The notes under the pieces: generated by a model | Told to the model about the DNA's origin: nothing | The model's input: only the letters and a program-made list of their open reading frames with translations | The model's database searches: none | Position numbers and translations under genes: made by a program | DNA from: Adineta vaga | Lineage: Eukaryota; Rotifera | Length of the DNA: 64,000 nucleotides | Direction: 5' to 3' | NCBI GenBank assembly: GCA_021613535.1 | Contig: CP075493.1 | Span: 14,756,001-14,820,000, forward strand | Shown: in pieces, positions 21,258 through 33,153 of the stretch | Layout: each line of letters starts with the position of its first letter | Numbering within the stretch: position 1 is the first letter of the stretch

Positions 21258-22099
21258 GGTTATCTTTTGTTAAATAAATCATTTTCTTGTACAAACCATT
21301 CCTTTCTCACAGAAAATTACGTTTAGAAAATGTTAGCCATCGCCATATATTAGCTGACAGAGATATCTTCATTATAAAGAACAACCTTGCTAATCATTAT
21401 GCAAGTCTTTGTATGAAAGATTTCAAAAGTTTATAAAATTTGACAAAAAAAACCTCAGTTGCAAAACTTTTCGCACCATTATTTAAAAATCACAACCATA
21501 TATAGCAGTCTATTATTTTGTCGTTTAGAAATAAACGCATACTTGAACACATGCATCGATTACACAGATAAAAAAATTATTAAATTACTATCAAAACTAA
21601 TTTATATATGATTAGTAACTGTCAAAAATGAACTGGACAAGATTTACATTTTAAAACAATTTGTATAAGATTCTCTACTACATATCACTTTTGATCACCA
21701 ACAAGAGAAAATAAGTATGAATGAATATAAATGAACTGATGTAATATTATTCGAGTATATCAGTGTCATCATTTTATCTTAATTATGATCTATCTTATAT
21801 GATTTTCTCATCCACAGTTTTTTTTACCAAAATAGCTTATTTGTCTAATAAATATACGCAGCAAAGAATGACTGAAGATCCGTTAATACTCTCATCGTTC
21901 ATCTTTATTGATTGGTCATTTAATTTCAATACTTTTTTTATTTATTCATTCTATATAATTGTAAGGGATATTACAAATTCCTGTTTAATTTCCATTAAAG
22001 TAAAGTTCTAGTATTGATTAATGAGATAAATCAATGAAATGAATGAAATTCTTCTTGGTCTTTTTATTGAAAAAAATGAACAACAAATGAATAATTTAT
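21258..22099. other. Intergenic, no gene recognised
   Basis: Very AT-rich. The 82-codon frame at 21763-22011 has no recognisable domain. Confidence 0.35.
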
Positions 22100-22691
22100 A
22101 GATTTTTAAATTTTAAATCGTTCATACTGTTTAGAATATTGTTTTAATTCTTCAATAATTGGTTCTACCAATGTATGAAAAAATTCGACTTTTATTTTAC
22201 CACAAAACAATAAGACGTTTGCAATTACTGTCGAACTATATATGGCCTATCATTGTAAAGATCGACAAAGCCAATAGATTCGTATTGGTCTAAAGCGTCC
22301 ATCAAAACCAATACTTTTCTATTTAATTGGTTTACAGCGGCACTACCTAAACATAATTATTTCTTTATTGAAAATAGAAGGAAATATTTTGCGTATTTAC
22401 CGTTAAAGAGAATATAACATGCGTCGTATTTTTTACCCACTTCAATAATATTTGAAACTGTATTGAATACCTGAATTTCACAAAATTTAGCGATATCAAG
22501 AAGTCTCTTGACATTTAGATGTTTAAAAATATCAACATTTTCAAGTCATTCAAGAATTTCTCCGGCTGTCTAAATAGAATATGAATAGATGATTAATTGA
22601 TTATTAATTTCATACTTACAACAAGTTCGAAATCGTCACGTACAAACTTCTTATGACCTTCACCATCCAGTAGTGTCAAACTCGAAACTAG
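22100..22691 (-). pseudogene. Cyclic-nucleotide-binding-like domain gene, 5'-truncated and broken
   Basis: On the minus strand three exon-like blocks separated by short GT-AG introns (gtaagt...atttag and gtaaat...tttag) encode 'LLDGEGHKKFVRDDFEL', then 'VDIFKHLNVKRLLDIA' with 'GKKYDACYILFNG', then 'LNRKVLVLMDALDQYESIG'. The middle block has the look of a cNMP-binding fold start (F-x-x-L-x-x-x-x-L-x-x-I-A ... Y-I-L-x-x-G). A TGA replaces the expected Trp before 'LENVDIF', and another stop follows 'RPYIVRQ'. Upstream sequence is missing, with homology ending near 22691. Non-functional. The parent family (GEF, kinase or channel) cannot be told. Confidence 0.5.
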
Positions 22692-24137
22692 AATTCAACT
22701 ATTCAAATATTCATTTATTCAAAGAAGTAACGCTCGTTACCCAGACTCACTTTACCCTTAACTGTGAAAAAAAGGTATTCTCTACGTGTGCCAATAGTGA
22801 AACAAATCGATCCAGCAACTTTATATACGAGGAAACGATTCAAATTTTTTCCACCCACACCCTCAAGATTCAAACTATTTGACGCTGTTTATGAATATAT
22901 ATATTACCTAACTCCCAGTAAAATTCATATTTTTGAACGGTTCACATTTTAAGCAGACCGTATTTTTCCTATTTCATACCTCATAACTCTATCAGAAAGT
23001 ATTATGAGCAAAAATCTACGGCATCCACCACCTTGGCAACCACAGCGACGACAACAGCACGCGTTCTTCAAAAACCTACATATAGTACAACAACAGATAT
23101 TCTCATTTGTCGTATTGTATAACTGTCAGCTTCGTGCTTTCCCCAAAGCAATACTACCTGATGATGTACAAATACTGCTTATGAAACTAATTAACACTGC
23201 CAGGCATCCCCGACAACTCAGAAAGACGTATCCAAAAGAATCGCAAACATCAACTCACATTTCCAGCTATATCCCCCAAAAAATGTTTAATTTTCACCGA
23301 AACCCTCGATTAATTCTCCACAAAACAACTTCGGCATTGACTTTCTTGCCTATATTTCATCTCATACAATTCTGACATCCACAAAAATAATTCACATTCC
23401 TCCACCGATCCATTTCCTTCAGCCCAAACGAGTCATACTTCAATCGAACATATAAGAAAAATAAGTAAAGGATATTTAATCCGAGAAAATTCTAAAGAAA
23501 TTAGGTATTTGCAGATTTTTTTAAATTCATCAGATATTATCGGAAGTGTATTCGAATCTGACAGTCGGATTCCAATTCAATTCCGTCACCATGAATCCTA
23601 CAGAATTCTGTTGGATCATCGGTTCCGATCGGATTGATTGACTTGGGTATATTTATTCATATCTCTGCGATGGTTTTACAGTTGGTTGTGATGGATGCAG
23701 AGTTAAATTCTACATCGATTGATGGTACTTTCAAGAAGGCCATAGACCAGAAAAATTGAGGATGTGAGTACCACATTTACATATCAATTTCACCCTCACT
23801 CACACCCTCAAGTCATTTTAGAAGACGAATGCGAATGGTGTAAGTTAAATTTATTTGCTTTCAATTGTGACTGTAGTTTCTTAACGAAAGAATTATAAGT
23901 GGATACACGATTATCTTTTATTACAACATATTTTTCTTTGTCTTTCTTTCCTATATACTATATGAAAAAAATCGAATGTAAGTCTTATTGAGAGTGAGCG
24001 TGTGATAAAGGCAAACTGTAGAATAAAATGAAACTCGGCATCAGTTGTTTTTCTCCAACTAAGTATCTATATATCTATATATATATATACGAGATGAACT
24101 GGAGATGACTTGATTAAAAAATATTCGTAAGACTAGT
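22692..24137. other. Gene-poor region with GT-rich repeat arms
   Basis: An open frame at 23004-23375 (123 codons, Pro/Gln-rich start) lies in a less AT-rich block but shows no domain I recognise. A lone repeat arm (cccacaccctcaag) lies at about 22854-22867, a full foldback at 23756-23812 and a TA-rich microsatellite at about 24065-24090. Confidence 0.35.
23756..23812. repeat. GT-rich foldback element
   Basis: Left arm TTGAGGATGTGAGTACCAC; right arm reverse-complements to CTTGAGGGTGTGAGTGAGGG. Spacer about 20 nt. Confidence 0.7.
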
Positions 24138-25617
24138 ATGACAGAAAACACTTTTCAATTGATATTAACACAATTAGATGAAATACAAAATCATGAAGAT
24201 TTCATAATTATTTGGTTCCCTTCAAATGGACGCATAGCAAATGAAGAGAATATGGGTGATTATTTAAAGAAATTCGATTCTTTAGAGACTTTGAATAATT
24301 GTATACAAGAAGTACAGATTGAACGTAAAATTCTTTTGGTTTTAACAGATTCGTTCGATCGTTTACCATATTTTGATCAATTATTGCAAATTCATGTGAT
24401 CTATATTTTAAACAAATCTACTCAAAATATCGAATATAGAAATTATACACCCTCAAAATTAGTTGATATTTTCACAGATGAATATACATTAATTGAAAGA
24501 TTACGTCGAGATATTCTTCTTACATATCGATCAGATTTCTCGATAGGTATTTTCCGTGTACAAGACACGACAATTGAATTAAGTTCAACGATTTTAGATG
24601 AAACAGCGATGATGTTTATGTGGAATCAAGCATTTATTTATTATCTCGTGAATTCACCATTATTACCTACAGATATGATTCAACTTAAACAAGAGATGGT
24701 CAGTCAATGTCGATTAGAATGTATAGGTAAGCCTCATGCATTAGTTCAAATCGATAATTTTGATAAGAATTGTACTCATAAGAATGTTCTAGAATGGTAC
24801 ACGCAAGATTCGTGTATTTATAGTCTATAGTTAATAGAGTATTTCGTACTCGAAATATGCATTTAATTTGCAAATTTCGATATTTTATTATATTTTTAGA
24901 TGACAAATTGAAACAATTAAACGACAATCAACAAGTAGAAAATTATCCTCGTATCTATCGTGGACAAGAAATGAAAATATATGAAATACAAAATTTAATA
25001 TCAAATATTGGAAATCTTATTACAACAAATACAATAATGTCAGCAATACGAAATCGAAATATTGCAGAAATATATTTGCCTATAAATGAAATCAATGTTC
25101 TATTCGAAATATTTATATTCTTAATGGAATTTCTAGTCTATTTTTTCCATTTGCTGATATTTCTGAATTTAGTTGGTTTCCCGAAGAACAAGAAACTCTC
25201 TTCTTTTCTGGTTCAGTTTTTCGAATTGAATATGTCCAATCAAACATTGACTCAACATGGATTGTTAAATTAACGTTAACAAATGAAACAGTTTTACTGA
25301 CAAAACACTTAATCAATATATTTAGTAAAGAACTAAATTATAAACTATATTGGAATGATTTTTTTACAAAAACATACGATTTAATCCTTCTGGGAAAATA
25401 TTATACATTGTTAACAGATAAAAATTATTCAACTAATCTAATATTAACAAACCGAACGAGTATTGATATATGTTATTTACTTAATAATTTAGGTAATTAT
25501 GAAAATATAATCGAATATTATAAGAAACTTTTATCGGCTATGAAATCTATTGTTCTTAATATAATTATTGGTTATGATTATTATCATCTTTTCGAGTATT
25601 ATGATACATTATACTGA
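24138..25617 (+). pseudogene. ADP-ribosyltransferase (R-S-E type) with TPR-like tail, frameshifted
   Basis: Exon 1 (24138-24726) joins 24900 onward in phase 1 across a 173-nt intron (gtaagc...tttttag). Residues 1-130 form a strand-rich domain ('KILLVLTDSFDRLPYFDQLL', 'HVIYILNKST') shared with the SLC10A7-like gene at 223. The ART core follows: 'RIYRGQEM' (Arg motif), 'TNTIMSAIRNR' in place of the usual S-T-S, and after a 1-nt frame change near 25122 'WFPEEQETLFF', carrying the E-x-E signature, and 'SGSVFRIE'. The second frame then stays open to 25617 through a remnant TPR ('NNLGNYENIIEYYKKLL'). The frameshift and damaged S-T-S indicate loss of function. Intact relatives transfer ADP-ribose to protein arginines. 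A lone GT-rich repeat arm lies about 65 nt downstream (25681). Confidence 0.65.
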
Positions 25618-26872
25618 AAAATTATCGGAAACAATTAAAAAGTGAAACGAATCTTCAACCAATTAAACATGCAGATATATCTTGAGGGTGTCGATGATTT
25701 CTCTTATAACTAAAAATGTTTGTATGTTATGAACAATCAAGCATTTATGTCTTATACGATTCGATGTGATCGTTTGATGATGATGCACATGTCTCCAAAA
25801 AAAAACATTTTGATTCTGTAAGAAAAATCGAAAGTAACTTGTCGACACATAACTGAATAGTAAACAGGGCACTCTCACATGAAACGGAGTGCAGTTGGTA
25901 GACATCTTGGCAGAATGGAGCAAAAAATCTACCTATACATTCTGCTGACGTCAATACGAAATAAAGAAATGTTTGAATTCCATTCACTATTGAAGTTGTT
26001 GCATCCTTTTTACGAAGAATTTCAAAAGCAACGAGCCTTTGAAGAATGTGGGGGCAGTCTTATTGTGAAACAATAAGTAGGTGTTCACCCTCCGTTGATA
26101 TTTATTTTTGCAAGAAGAGTCATACAATCTCTGATTTGAAATTTCTATAATGATAAAAGACGAAATAAATACATTAATGATAAATCAAGCAAGACAGAAT
26201 AACTATGAATAAAATTGACTATCAACACATAACGAAGTTGTAAATATTTTTATTGAAATTATCAGTCATATCTATATTCATATTTTAATCAAATGCTATA
26301 CTACTTATCAGTAACACAAATATTGAAATTTTTATCAACTTTAGCAAGTACCACCCGTCTACTGTTGTCATTAATCAAATTAATGAACTTAGAAATGAAG
26401 ATAATTCTTCTTGCATCTTATCGATTTCATGACTATTTCAATATCATCAACCAAAACAGAAAGAGTATCTGCTAAAATACGATGAAATGATACCTAATGC
26501 GTTTCGTACTCATAGCATAAGAACAGTCGCATAACAGTGAAATGGTGGTTGCATTTTTACTATTTGTTTTCTCTCCCTCTTTGAGAATGCAAAAATTGAG
26601 TCTCCAAAACATTTTTAACGTGAAAGAGTATTGCACACCAAGGAGCGATTCCTGATTATGCCCTTAGTCCGTACTGATCTGATTAGAATGAATATAACCA
26701 AATGTCTTTGCGGATAGTTGATCTATCCTTGAATAAATCAAGTGATATGCATTTAATACAAGCTATAGTCAAAATGTACGTTGAAAATATTAATTTCAAG
26801 TTCTACAAAGAATAATTAATGGTACAACAAAATAAATAAAAGTATTGTTTTCGTTGAAATGAATTATTGATA
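25618..26872. other. Gene-poor region; half repeat arm and a CRE-containing repeat
   Basis: A lone arm CTTGAGGGTG lies at 25681. The segment 25850-26040, with a perfect TGACGTCA at 25946-25953, is related to 28680-28860. Short open frames overlap antisense and carry no domain. Confidence 0.4.
25850..26040 (+). repeat. Dispersed CRE-containing repeat, copy A
   Basis: It aligns loosely with 28680-28860: shared 'acctayacat', TGACGTCAAT, 'gaaatgtttgaattycatt', and 'gaatttcaaaagcaa' versus 'gaattgcgaaaaaaa'. The CRE palindrome is intact in both copies. Confidence 0.45.
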
Positions 26873-28472
26873 TTAATATCCAAATGAAATGCCAAGATTA
26901 TCAAAAGCTAATTCAGTTCCATTTTGACTCCATCCAGAAACTGGAAATCCAATTGACGTTGCAAACGAAATTGTATCTATATTAGTGCAAATACCACATG
27001 AAAATGTGGTCGAGTTTATTGGATTGAGTACACGGCTATTGCTCAATCTTAGTGCGCCTGATCGATATAATGCGATGGATACTGTGAGATTATCTCGCCA
27101 AGCAGAAATCCATGTGATCCGATCAAAGGAAAAACTCGAACCATTCGCCGATGCTATCGTAAAATTAATGCCTCCTGGATTATATGCAACATAGGGTGAG
27201 GCAGGTAAAAATTTCAGAAAACCGCTTGTTGGCATTGATGACCCATTCAAATAGTTGACATTGGTCCAAGTAAGACCATTATATCCATTTGGAACAACTC
27301 CCGATGACGATGATTGACTAGGAATATCATCGAATGTAACAATTGTTGAAGAAACACCTAATAAAATTTAAGAAAACCGAAGAAGTTATGTATCATGAAT
27401 CTGAAAACAATGTTACTTACCAGGTTTTGTGGTTGTCGTTGTACTAGTTGTAGCAGATGTACTAGTGGTTTCAGTGGTTGTAGTAGAAGTGGCAGACGTA
27501 GTACTAGTAGTGGCCGACGTGGTACTAGTGGTGGCAGACGTGGTACTAGTTGTGGCAGACGTGGTACTAGTGGTGGCAGAAGTTGTACTGGTAGTGGCAG
27601 ACGTTGTACTAGTAGTGGCCGACGTGGTACTAGTGGTGGCAGAAGTTGTACTGGTAGTGGCAGACGTTGTACTAGTAGTGGCCGACGTGGTACTAGTGGT
27701 GGCAGACGTGGTACTAGTTGTGGCAGATGTCGTACTTGTAGTGGCAGTAGTTGTGGTAGTAGTAGCGCTGGTTGTACTAGTGGTAACGCTGGTAGTAGTA
27801 GTGGCCGATGTCGAAGTAGTAGATGTACTTGTCGTCGTATTCATATTGACTACAATAGATTTTCATAGAACTGAAATATCTTTCATTTTGATTTTTGACA
27901 CATACTCGTTACTGCTGCTGCATTTGTATTTGTGTCTACAATTCAAATAAAATCATCTAATTTCGTGTTTATTAAAAGAAAATATTTAGATGCACAGTAC
28001 ACTAACTCATATTGTATTGAAAAAAAAGGATTCATTGATATGAAATGTATAGTTTTTTATTCGAGTTTTAGTTCTCAAAAAACTATAGTAACCAAGTATT
28101 ATATCGCTACTGTTATGAAATCGCACGTCCTTTACTGATTTCTAATTTACAGAACGAAGAAAAAATAAATACCTGATTTTCTTAATCCCAACACAAGGCC
28201 TGTAATCAATGCAGCAATTGAGAGAACAACAATTAACCCCACAAAAGAACAGCAACAACAACGATGATTTCTGAAATATGATTAATAGATAAACAAAACA
28301 AATTAAAATTATAAAGATGTTCTCACTGAAACCAGGTACAGAGTTGACGTTTGCCAGCATCACGGTTCTCTGAACCTTTGTCGGATTTGATATGCGAAGT
28401 TGGTGTCCACGCTCGATATTTGTCTTCTGATGTCACAATTCTTGGAGCACTGCTTATTTTATCAGAAATCAT
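26873..28472 (-). CDS. Type II membrane protein with Thr/Ser-rich mucin stalk and extracellular domain
   Basis: Four exons on the minus strand, 28472-28327, 28270-28173, 27849-27421 and 27357-26873, join in consistent phases (2, 1, 1) to about 385 residues. A short hydrophilic N-terminus is followed by Cys-Cys-Cys-Cys and one helix ('FVGLIVVLSIAALITGLVLG'). Then comes a stalk of about 140 residues built almost only of Thr, Ser and Ala in repeats of A-T-T-S-T-T-S, ending K-P-G. The last ~160 residues form a compact domain with 'FDDIPS', 'PNGYNGLTW', 'NPGGINFTI' and 'WSQNGTELAFDNL', typical of secreted beta-sandwich domains I associate with rotifers and fungi. It is probably an O-glycosylated surface protein. 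No frame breaks were seen. Confidence 0.75.
27431..27845 (-). repeat. In-exon tandem minisatellite (Thr/Ser/Ala codons)
   Basis: Imperfect 21-nt repeats (gtggcagacgtggtactagt on the plus strand) fill most of exon 3 of the mucin-like gene. Long plus-strand Val- and Ser/Arg-rich open frames over the same bases are shadows of it. Confidence 0.85.
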
Positions 28473-30242
28473 TGTGACTTATGAACAATCAAAGAAATGA
28501 AACGTGTGTTTATTCAGTCATCTATGTTTTTATACGATTTATGCGCGATCATTCCCTAACGACACGCATGTGCGTCATTTGAAGAACACAATTTTTTTTC
28601 AACCTATATTGCAAAATAAAATTGATTAGAGGCATTGGAAGAAATTGAAATCGTTCCTCCTACACATCATTCAAGAGTAAATAAGGTGTCCATACATATG
28701 AAAAACGTGTGCATTTGGAGAAAAGCTTAATGAAGAGAAGCAAAAATAACACCTACACATTTCGATGACGTCAATGCCAACTCTGAAATGTTTGAATTTC
28801 ATTAACAATCGAGTTTGTTTTATTCTTCTTGCCAAGAATTGCGAAAAAAACAAGAAAGGAACATCGAATAAAACTACATATTACAATAACAAATTCTTTT
28901 TTAAAACAGATGCCATACTAATAAACAGTAAGAACTTTATTTCGAGATGGATGTGTGGGTAAATTTTTAATGTAACAGTGCGTTGGTGCTTTTTTTCTAG
29001 TGCGAATTTCTTGTGAAAAAGAACGGAAGAGGCATTGTTTCTTAGATTTGGAATTCATGTGACCATAATGAACAGATTGAATACAACAACAGCATTATAG
29101 AGTTTATCATAAAAAGAAATTTTTGAATACGTTTATCGAAATTAAGCGCTATAGTTTGCTGTACACGGAATTGTGATGTACTATTTCAATAAACACATTG
29201 ATATTATCTTATACAGATCTTTTACCATTTCAACATCATTTTTCGTTTATGAAAAGTTAGTGATAGTTTAACTCATACAGTCTTTCAATATATATATATA
29301 TATATATATATATGACACCAAACGATAGAAAGCTCAGACTATAAATAATATGTTTTGGTACATAACTCAATAAGCTGCATCATTTTATTAAAGTTTTGTA
29401 TGAAAGTAGAGCATCAAAAACAAAATTAATAGAGAATTTTTACCTTACTTGTAATTAATTATGATAGGCCTCTTATATATGTTTGATGTATATTGCTTCT
29501 TCACAAATAATGTAATTAAAGATAATATTCATCATTGACACGTAGAAGAAATCCTACGTATACACAGTCAATTCATTTCACTATTTGTTCGTTCTTCAAT
29601 TAAAGTTAAATGATCGATTATTATAGATTTGCCTAGAAGGTTGGTTTTTTTTACTCCTTTTGATTTAAAGTGTGAATAACTATAATGGGAACATCGTTAT
29701 TGCTTAACGGTAAATATCACGATAAGATTTGTAATTCATTCTGCACTGTAATAAAAAAACCGGTGCTGAGTTATTGAAATATTGTCATTCAAATAAATAG
29801 TTCTATCGTTTTAGTCCATTTTATCTGTTAATAGACTTTATTAAAACTACAGCTTAATTTTGATCAACCGACTAGAAAGTCGATCTTTTTCGAGCAGATA
29901 CAAATGTAGGAACTTATTAACAATATATGTATTACTAAACAAAAGAAATAGACACGAAATCTAACGACGAGTAAAACAAGAATGTTCTGAGCTGTAAATG
30001 TTTTTTGAAACGGTATCATTCTGAGAAGAATATTCTTCTGATAGTAGAATATTTATGTGAGGTTAGAAGTTAAACACTTATTTTACATATATATATTCTA
30101 CTATGAGTCGTTGAGACTTCTTGCTTACTAATTTATATAGACTGAGATTATAGTAATAATGTAACATGGTCAGTCAACATGTTTGGAATTTTATCGACTG
30201 TTCTTCTCGGTGGCGCTCTATTGTATGTATATTCTTATTAAT
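28473..30242. other. Gene-poor region
   Basis: It contains the second CRE-bearing repeat (28680-28860) and a (TA)n microsatellite at about 29289-29313. No gene was recognised. Confidence 0.4.
28680..28860 (+). repeat. Dispersed CRE-containing repeat, copy B
   Basis: Related to 25850-26040. TGACGTCA at 28766-28773. Confidence 0.45.
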
Positions 30243-30506
30243 ATGAATGATTCAACATTGGATGGCGTCTTTAGTGCCACTTCGTTAGGCAAGTTTCATT
30301 ATTACTTTTGTTTCCTTACGCTTTGAACAATAATTATAATATATCTTTCAGCTGTTGCACCTTATCCTTTGGATGCATTTGCTCCAAGCTCCTATCTTAT
30401 AATTGTGGGCATAGAATTATTGATTCTATTGTTAGCAGTTATTTTCAATCCGATCACATATTATTGCCGCCGTCGTGCGAAGATAAATGAAATATATCAT
30501 GTATGA
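30243..30506 (+). CDS. Very small single-pass membrane protein with a GC-AG intron
   Basis: The proposed exons 30243-30288 and 30352-30506 join in phase 1 and give 66 residues: 'MNDSTLDGVFSATSLAVAPY', then one strongly hydrophobic helix ('YLIIVGIELLILLLAVIF') and a basic tail with 'YYCRRRAKINE'. The 63-nt intron would begin GCAAGT and end TTTCAG, a GC-AG intron matching the donor consensus at every other position. An alternative start at the upstream ATG ('MFGILSTVLLGGALL') with a further GTATGT intron is possible. Function unknown. The hydrophobic pattern and splice logic are the only support. Confidence 0.5.
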
Positions 30507-30966
30507 ACAAAGAACGAACGTCATAACAAATGAAATAAAATAAAACAAAGTAATAATGATCAAACCCGTTCAATACAGACGCAATGATGGGCAAACAGGT
30601 CGACATCTTCTAACATTTTCCTCGTGAAAATTTCTATTTCGTAATAAGATTTCGAATTTTGTTTTGAATTTTGTCATTAATTCTGTACAAATTTATCCTA
30701 ATTACTATCAATTTGCTAAGAGGATCGAAACTTTGTACTCACTCATCCTTTAGTACATTAAAAATCTGGATAGTTTCTGAATTAGATATCTCCATCTATA
30801 CCATTGCTCAACTTTATATTTTCTTCCTTATTATAAAACAGACTCTTACAAAAAAACACGTCATTATGTATATAGAAAAAAAGCACGTGTTTGATGTAAG
30901 GCCGTGTAAATACTTGTTTTTTCTCTCATGCTATAGTGATCGATCAACAAGAAAAAGGAATAAATT
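30507..30966. other. Intergenic, no gene recognised
   Basis: AT-rich. The 5' end of the open frame at 30671 has no domain and overlaps the next gene's start out of frame. Confidence 0.35.
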
Positions 30967-32423
30967 ATGGCTGGTAAAACTTCGAAAAATGAGTATTATA
31001 ATGATGATGAAACAAATGATAATGCGTCAGATGAAGACGATTGGTTAAAGGAAACGAATCAGATAGTTCGTCGATGTCCATCCGTAAATCTTCTTGATCA
31101 ATACTATCAACCAGAGGAATTTGAAACTAAGTTTGTTACATATGGTGATGGCGGTTCAGCGACTCTTCAATATCCCATATGGATATTTGATGGTTTATCT
31201 AATTCTATTAATGACAACAATACCGATGTTAGAGAAGAGTTATTACAAACATTTTATCAATTGAATGATCAACGAAAAGATTTTCACAAATATCCATCAC
31301 CTGTAGAAGATATTATTGATCCAGATCTTTTACCATATAAACCTAGTGGACCTCCACTCACCTTAAATCTATCATCTGATGACGACCATCCAAATTATGA
31401 TTCCGATGAAGATACAACTGAAAATGAAACAAATGCTACTTCTTCATTCTTACGTGATACTTATCAATGGACTCCAAGTGAATTTCGAATCGTGCATGAT
31501 ATAGATAAATGTGAAGTACATATCGAAACACCTATTAATCATTTACCAATGACACAACAATATGAAACTACCTACCGAAATCTAGAAAAGATATTTGTCA
31601 AATTAGTACCAATGTTTGGAGAAATATTACGCTTGAATACAAGTAAAGGTGATACACGATTACAAGTTATTGTGAAAGTACAAAGTTATAATCTTCAACC
31701 AGGTGAATTAATCTGCTTCAAATAAGTATGAATCATTGACGATATCTTTGTTTTTTGTTAGGAGTGAAATATTCTGGCCGGTGGCACACAGAAGGTCGTA
31801 CGGAGAATATCGAAGCAGTTGGTGTTTATTATTTGTACATCGATGATGAACTTGAAGGTGGTGCACTCAAATTTCGACCATCAAGAACACCAGACAAAAC
31901 ATATGCGGAATGGAGTAACATTGAAGTCAATCGTTATGTAATGCCCAGAACTGATACTGCGATTGTTTTTGCCAACAGTCTACCACATCGCTTCTGTTCG
32001 ATGCGAAATGCTACTTCGATTGCTCGTCGTCGTACATTCATAAATTTTTTTGTTGTTTCTCCAAACTATCCAATTGATAGTTTATCAATATCAGATTTTC
32101 CGTTGGTTAGTTATGAACAATGTCGAAGTCTCTTAGCAAAAATTGAAGATGAATATCAACGAACAATATTGCCTGATTTGGTGATTGAAAAGATTCTTTC
32201 GTTCCTCAAAAATAATATGTGGAAAATGGATGAAGATGCAAAAGAATTTCGAGGACGTGTTCGGCGTGAACTGCTCGATGAGAAGAGTGGTTGGGCAGGT
32301 ATTCATTTTGGTAATAGTGGTGATATTGTTTTTATAAAATCAAATGCTGATTTATCTCGCAAAGAACGACGTTCTGGATCTCATAATGTGCCTTCCGTTC
32401 TGGATCATACCGAATCTGATTAG
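30967..32423 (+). CDS. DUF4246-like 2-oxoglutarate/Fe(II)-dependent oxygenase
   Basis: Two exons (30967-31702, 31762-32423) join in phase 1 over a 59-nt intron (gtgaat...gttag) to give 465 residues. The first ~130 residues are acidic and low-complexity. Exon 2 opens with 'VKYSGRWHTEGRTENIEAV', matching the W-H-x-E-G motif of the fungal-rich DUF4246 family and the H-x-[DE] iron ligands of the 2OG-Fe(II) fold. It continues with 'GVYYLYIDD', 'GGALKFRPSR', then 'ANSLPHRF' supplying the distal His and 'RRTFINFFVV', whose Arg would hold 2-oxoglutarate. Substrate unknown. DUF4246 is known mainly from fungi, so horizontal acquisition is plausible, but the normal-looking intron shows it is well established. 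Confidence 0.75.
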
Positions 32424-33153
32424 AGGATATAAAACAAAAATGAATTGAAATGAACGTTGAATAGAGAGTTATATATATCGGTATTCAAGATTATAACTTC
32501 AATGTAGTTGTTTTTCCAAATAAATATAATTATTCTAGAGTATTTATTTTGTTTTTGGCAAAACAATCAATGCATTAGAAGGAGTGGATGTGAATAATGA
32601 ATTGAACAATCACTATTATATTAACTCTATTCTTTATATTCGTCTTGAAGGGATGTGGATGTAGATGATTCGATAACAATAATAATTACTTTAATTTCTG
32701 TATCGAAATATACTGTAATTAGTCTTTTGCTTTGGACGATCTTGACAGAAATTTATCATCCAATTATATCTTTTATAATCATTATTCTATCTACATCAAT
32801 TGTTATTATAATGACAACACGATAAGATGAAAATATGAATAAACATCAGATCTATCGAAAATTATTTTAGGAATATCTTGTTTGATTCTTTCATTTATAT
32901 GCGATTGTATGTTTATACCATCGAAAACTTACAGAAAAGAACTAAACATATCGATTAAACAAATAGGAAATACAACTACAACACGTTTGCAATGACTTTT
33001 GATGAGAATGTGGGTGGTCATTGTATCTCATTCTCACTCTCACTATGCATATAGTCATTTTATATCGTGAAGATAATATTGAAGAATTTTATTAAATATG
33101 TGATCATTACATTTACATGCATACATATTATCTTTCGGAAAATTCTTCGTTGT
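32424..33153. other. Intergenic with degenerate GT-rich repeat arms
   Basis: Weak repeat arms lie at about 32578-32600, 32648-32670 and 33002-33042. No gene was recognised. Confidence 0.4.

Noticed and set aside
20878-21277. Two overlapping small genes
   Set aside because: The two frames encode successive parts of one membrane protein, so a frameshift explains both.
23004-23375. 123-codon Pro/Gln-rich open frame
   Set aside because: No domain, no signal peptide, no splice context. Less AT-rich base content alone makes open frames more likely.
27395-27950. Long plus-strand open frames rich in Val or Ser/Arg/Gly
   Set aside because: They are antisense shadows of the Thr/Ser/Ala minisatellite. 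The minus-strand reading joins exons with signal-anchor and globular domains and explains the repeats.
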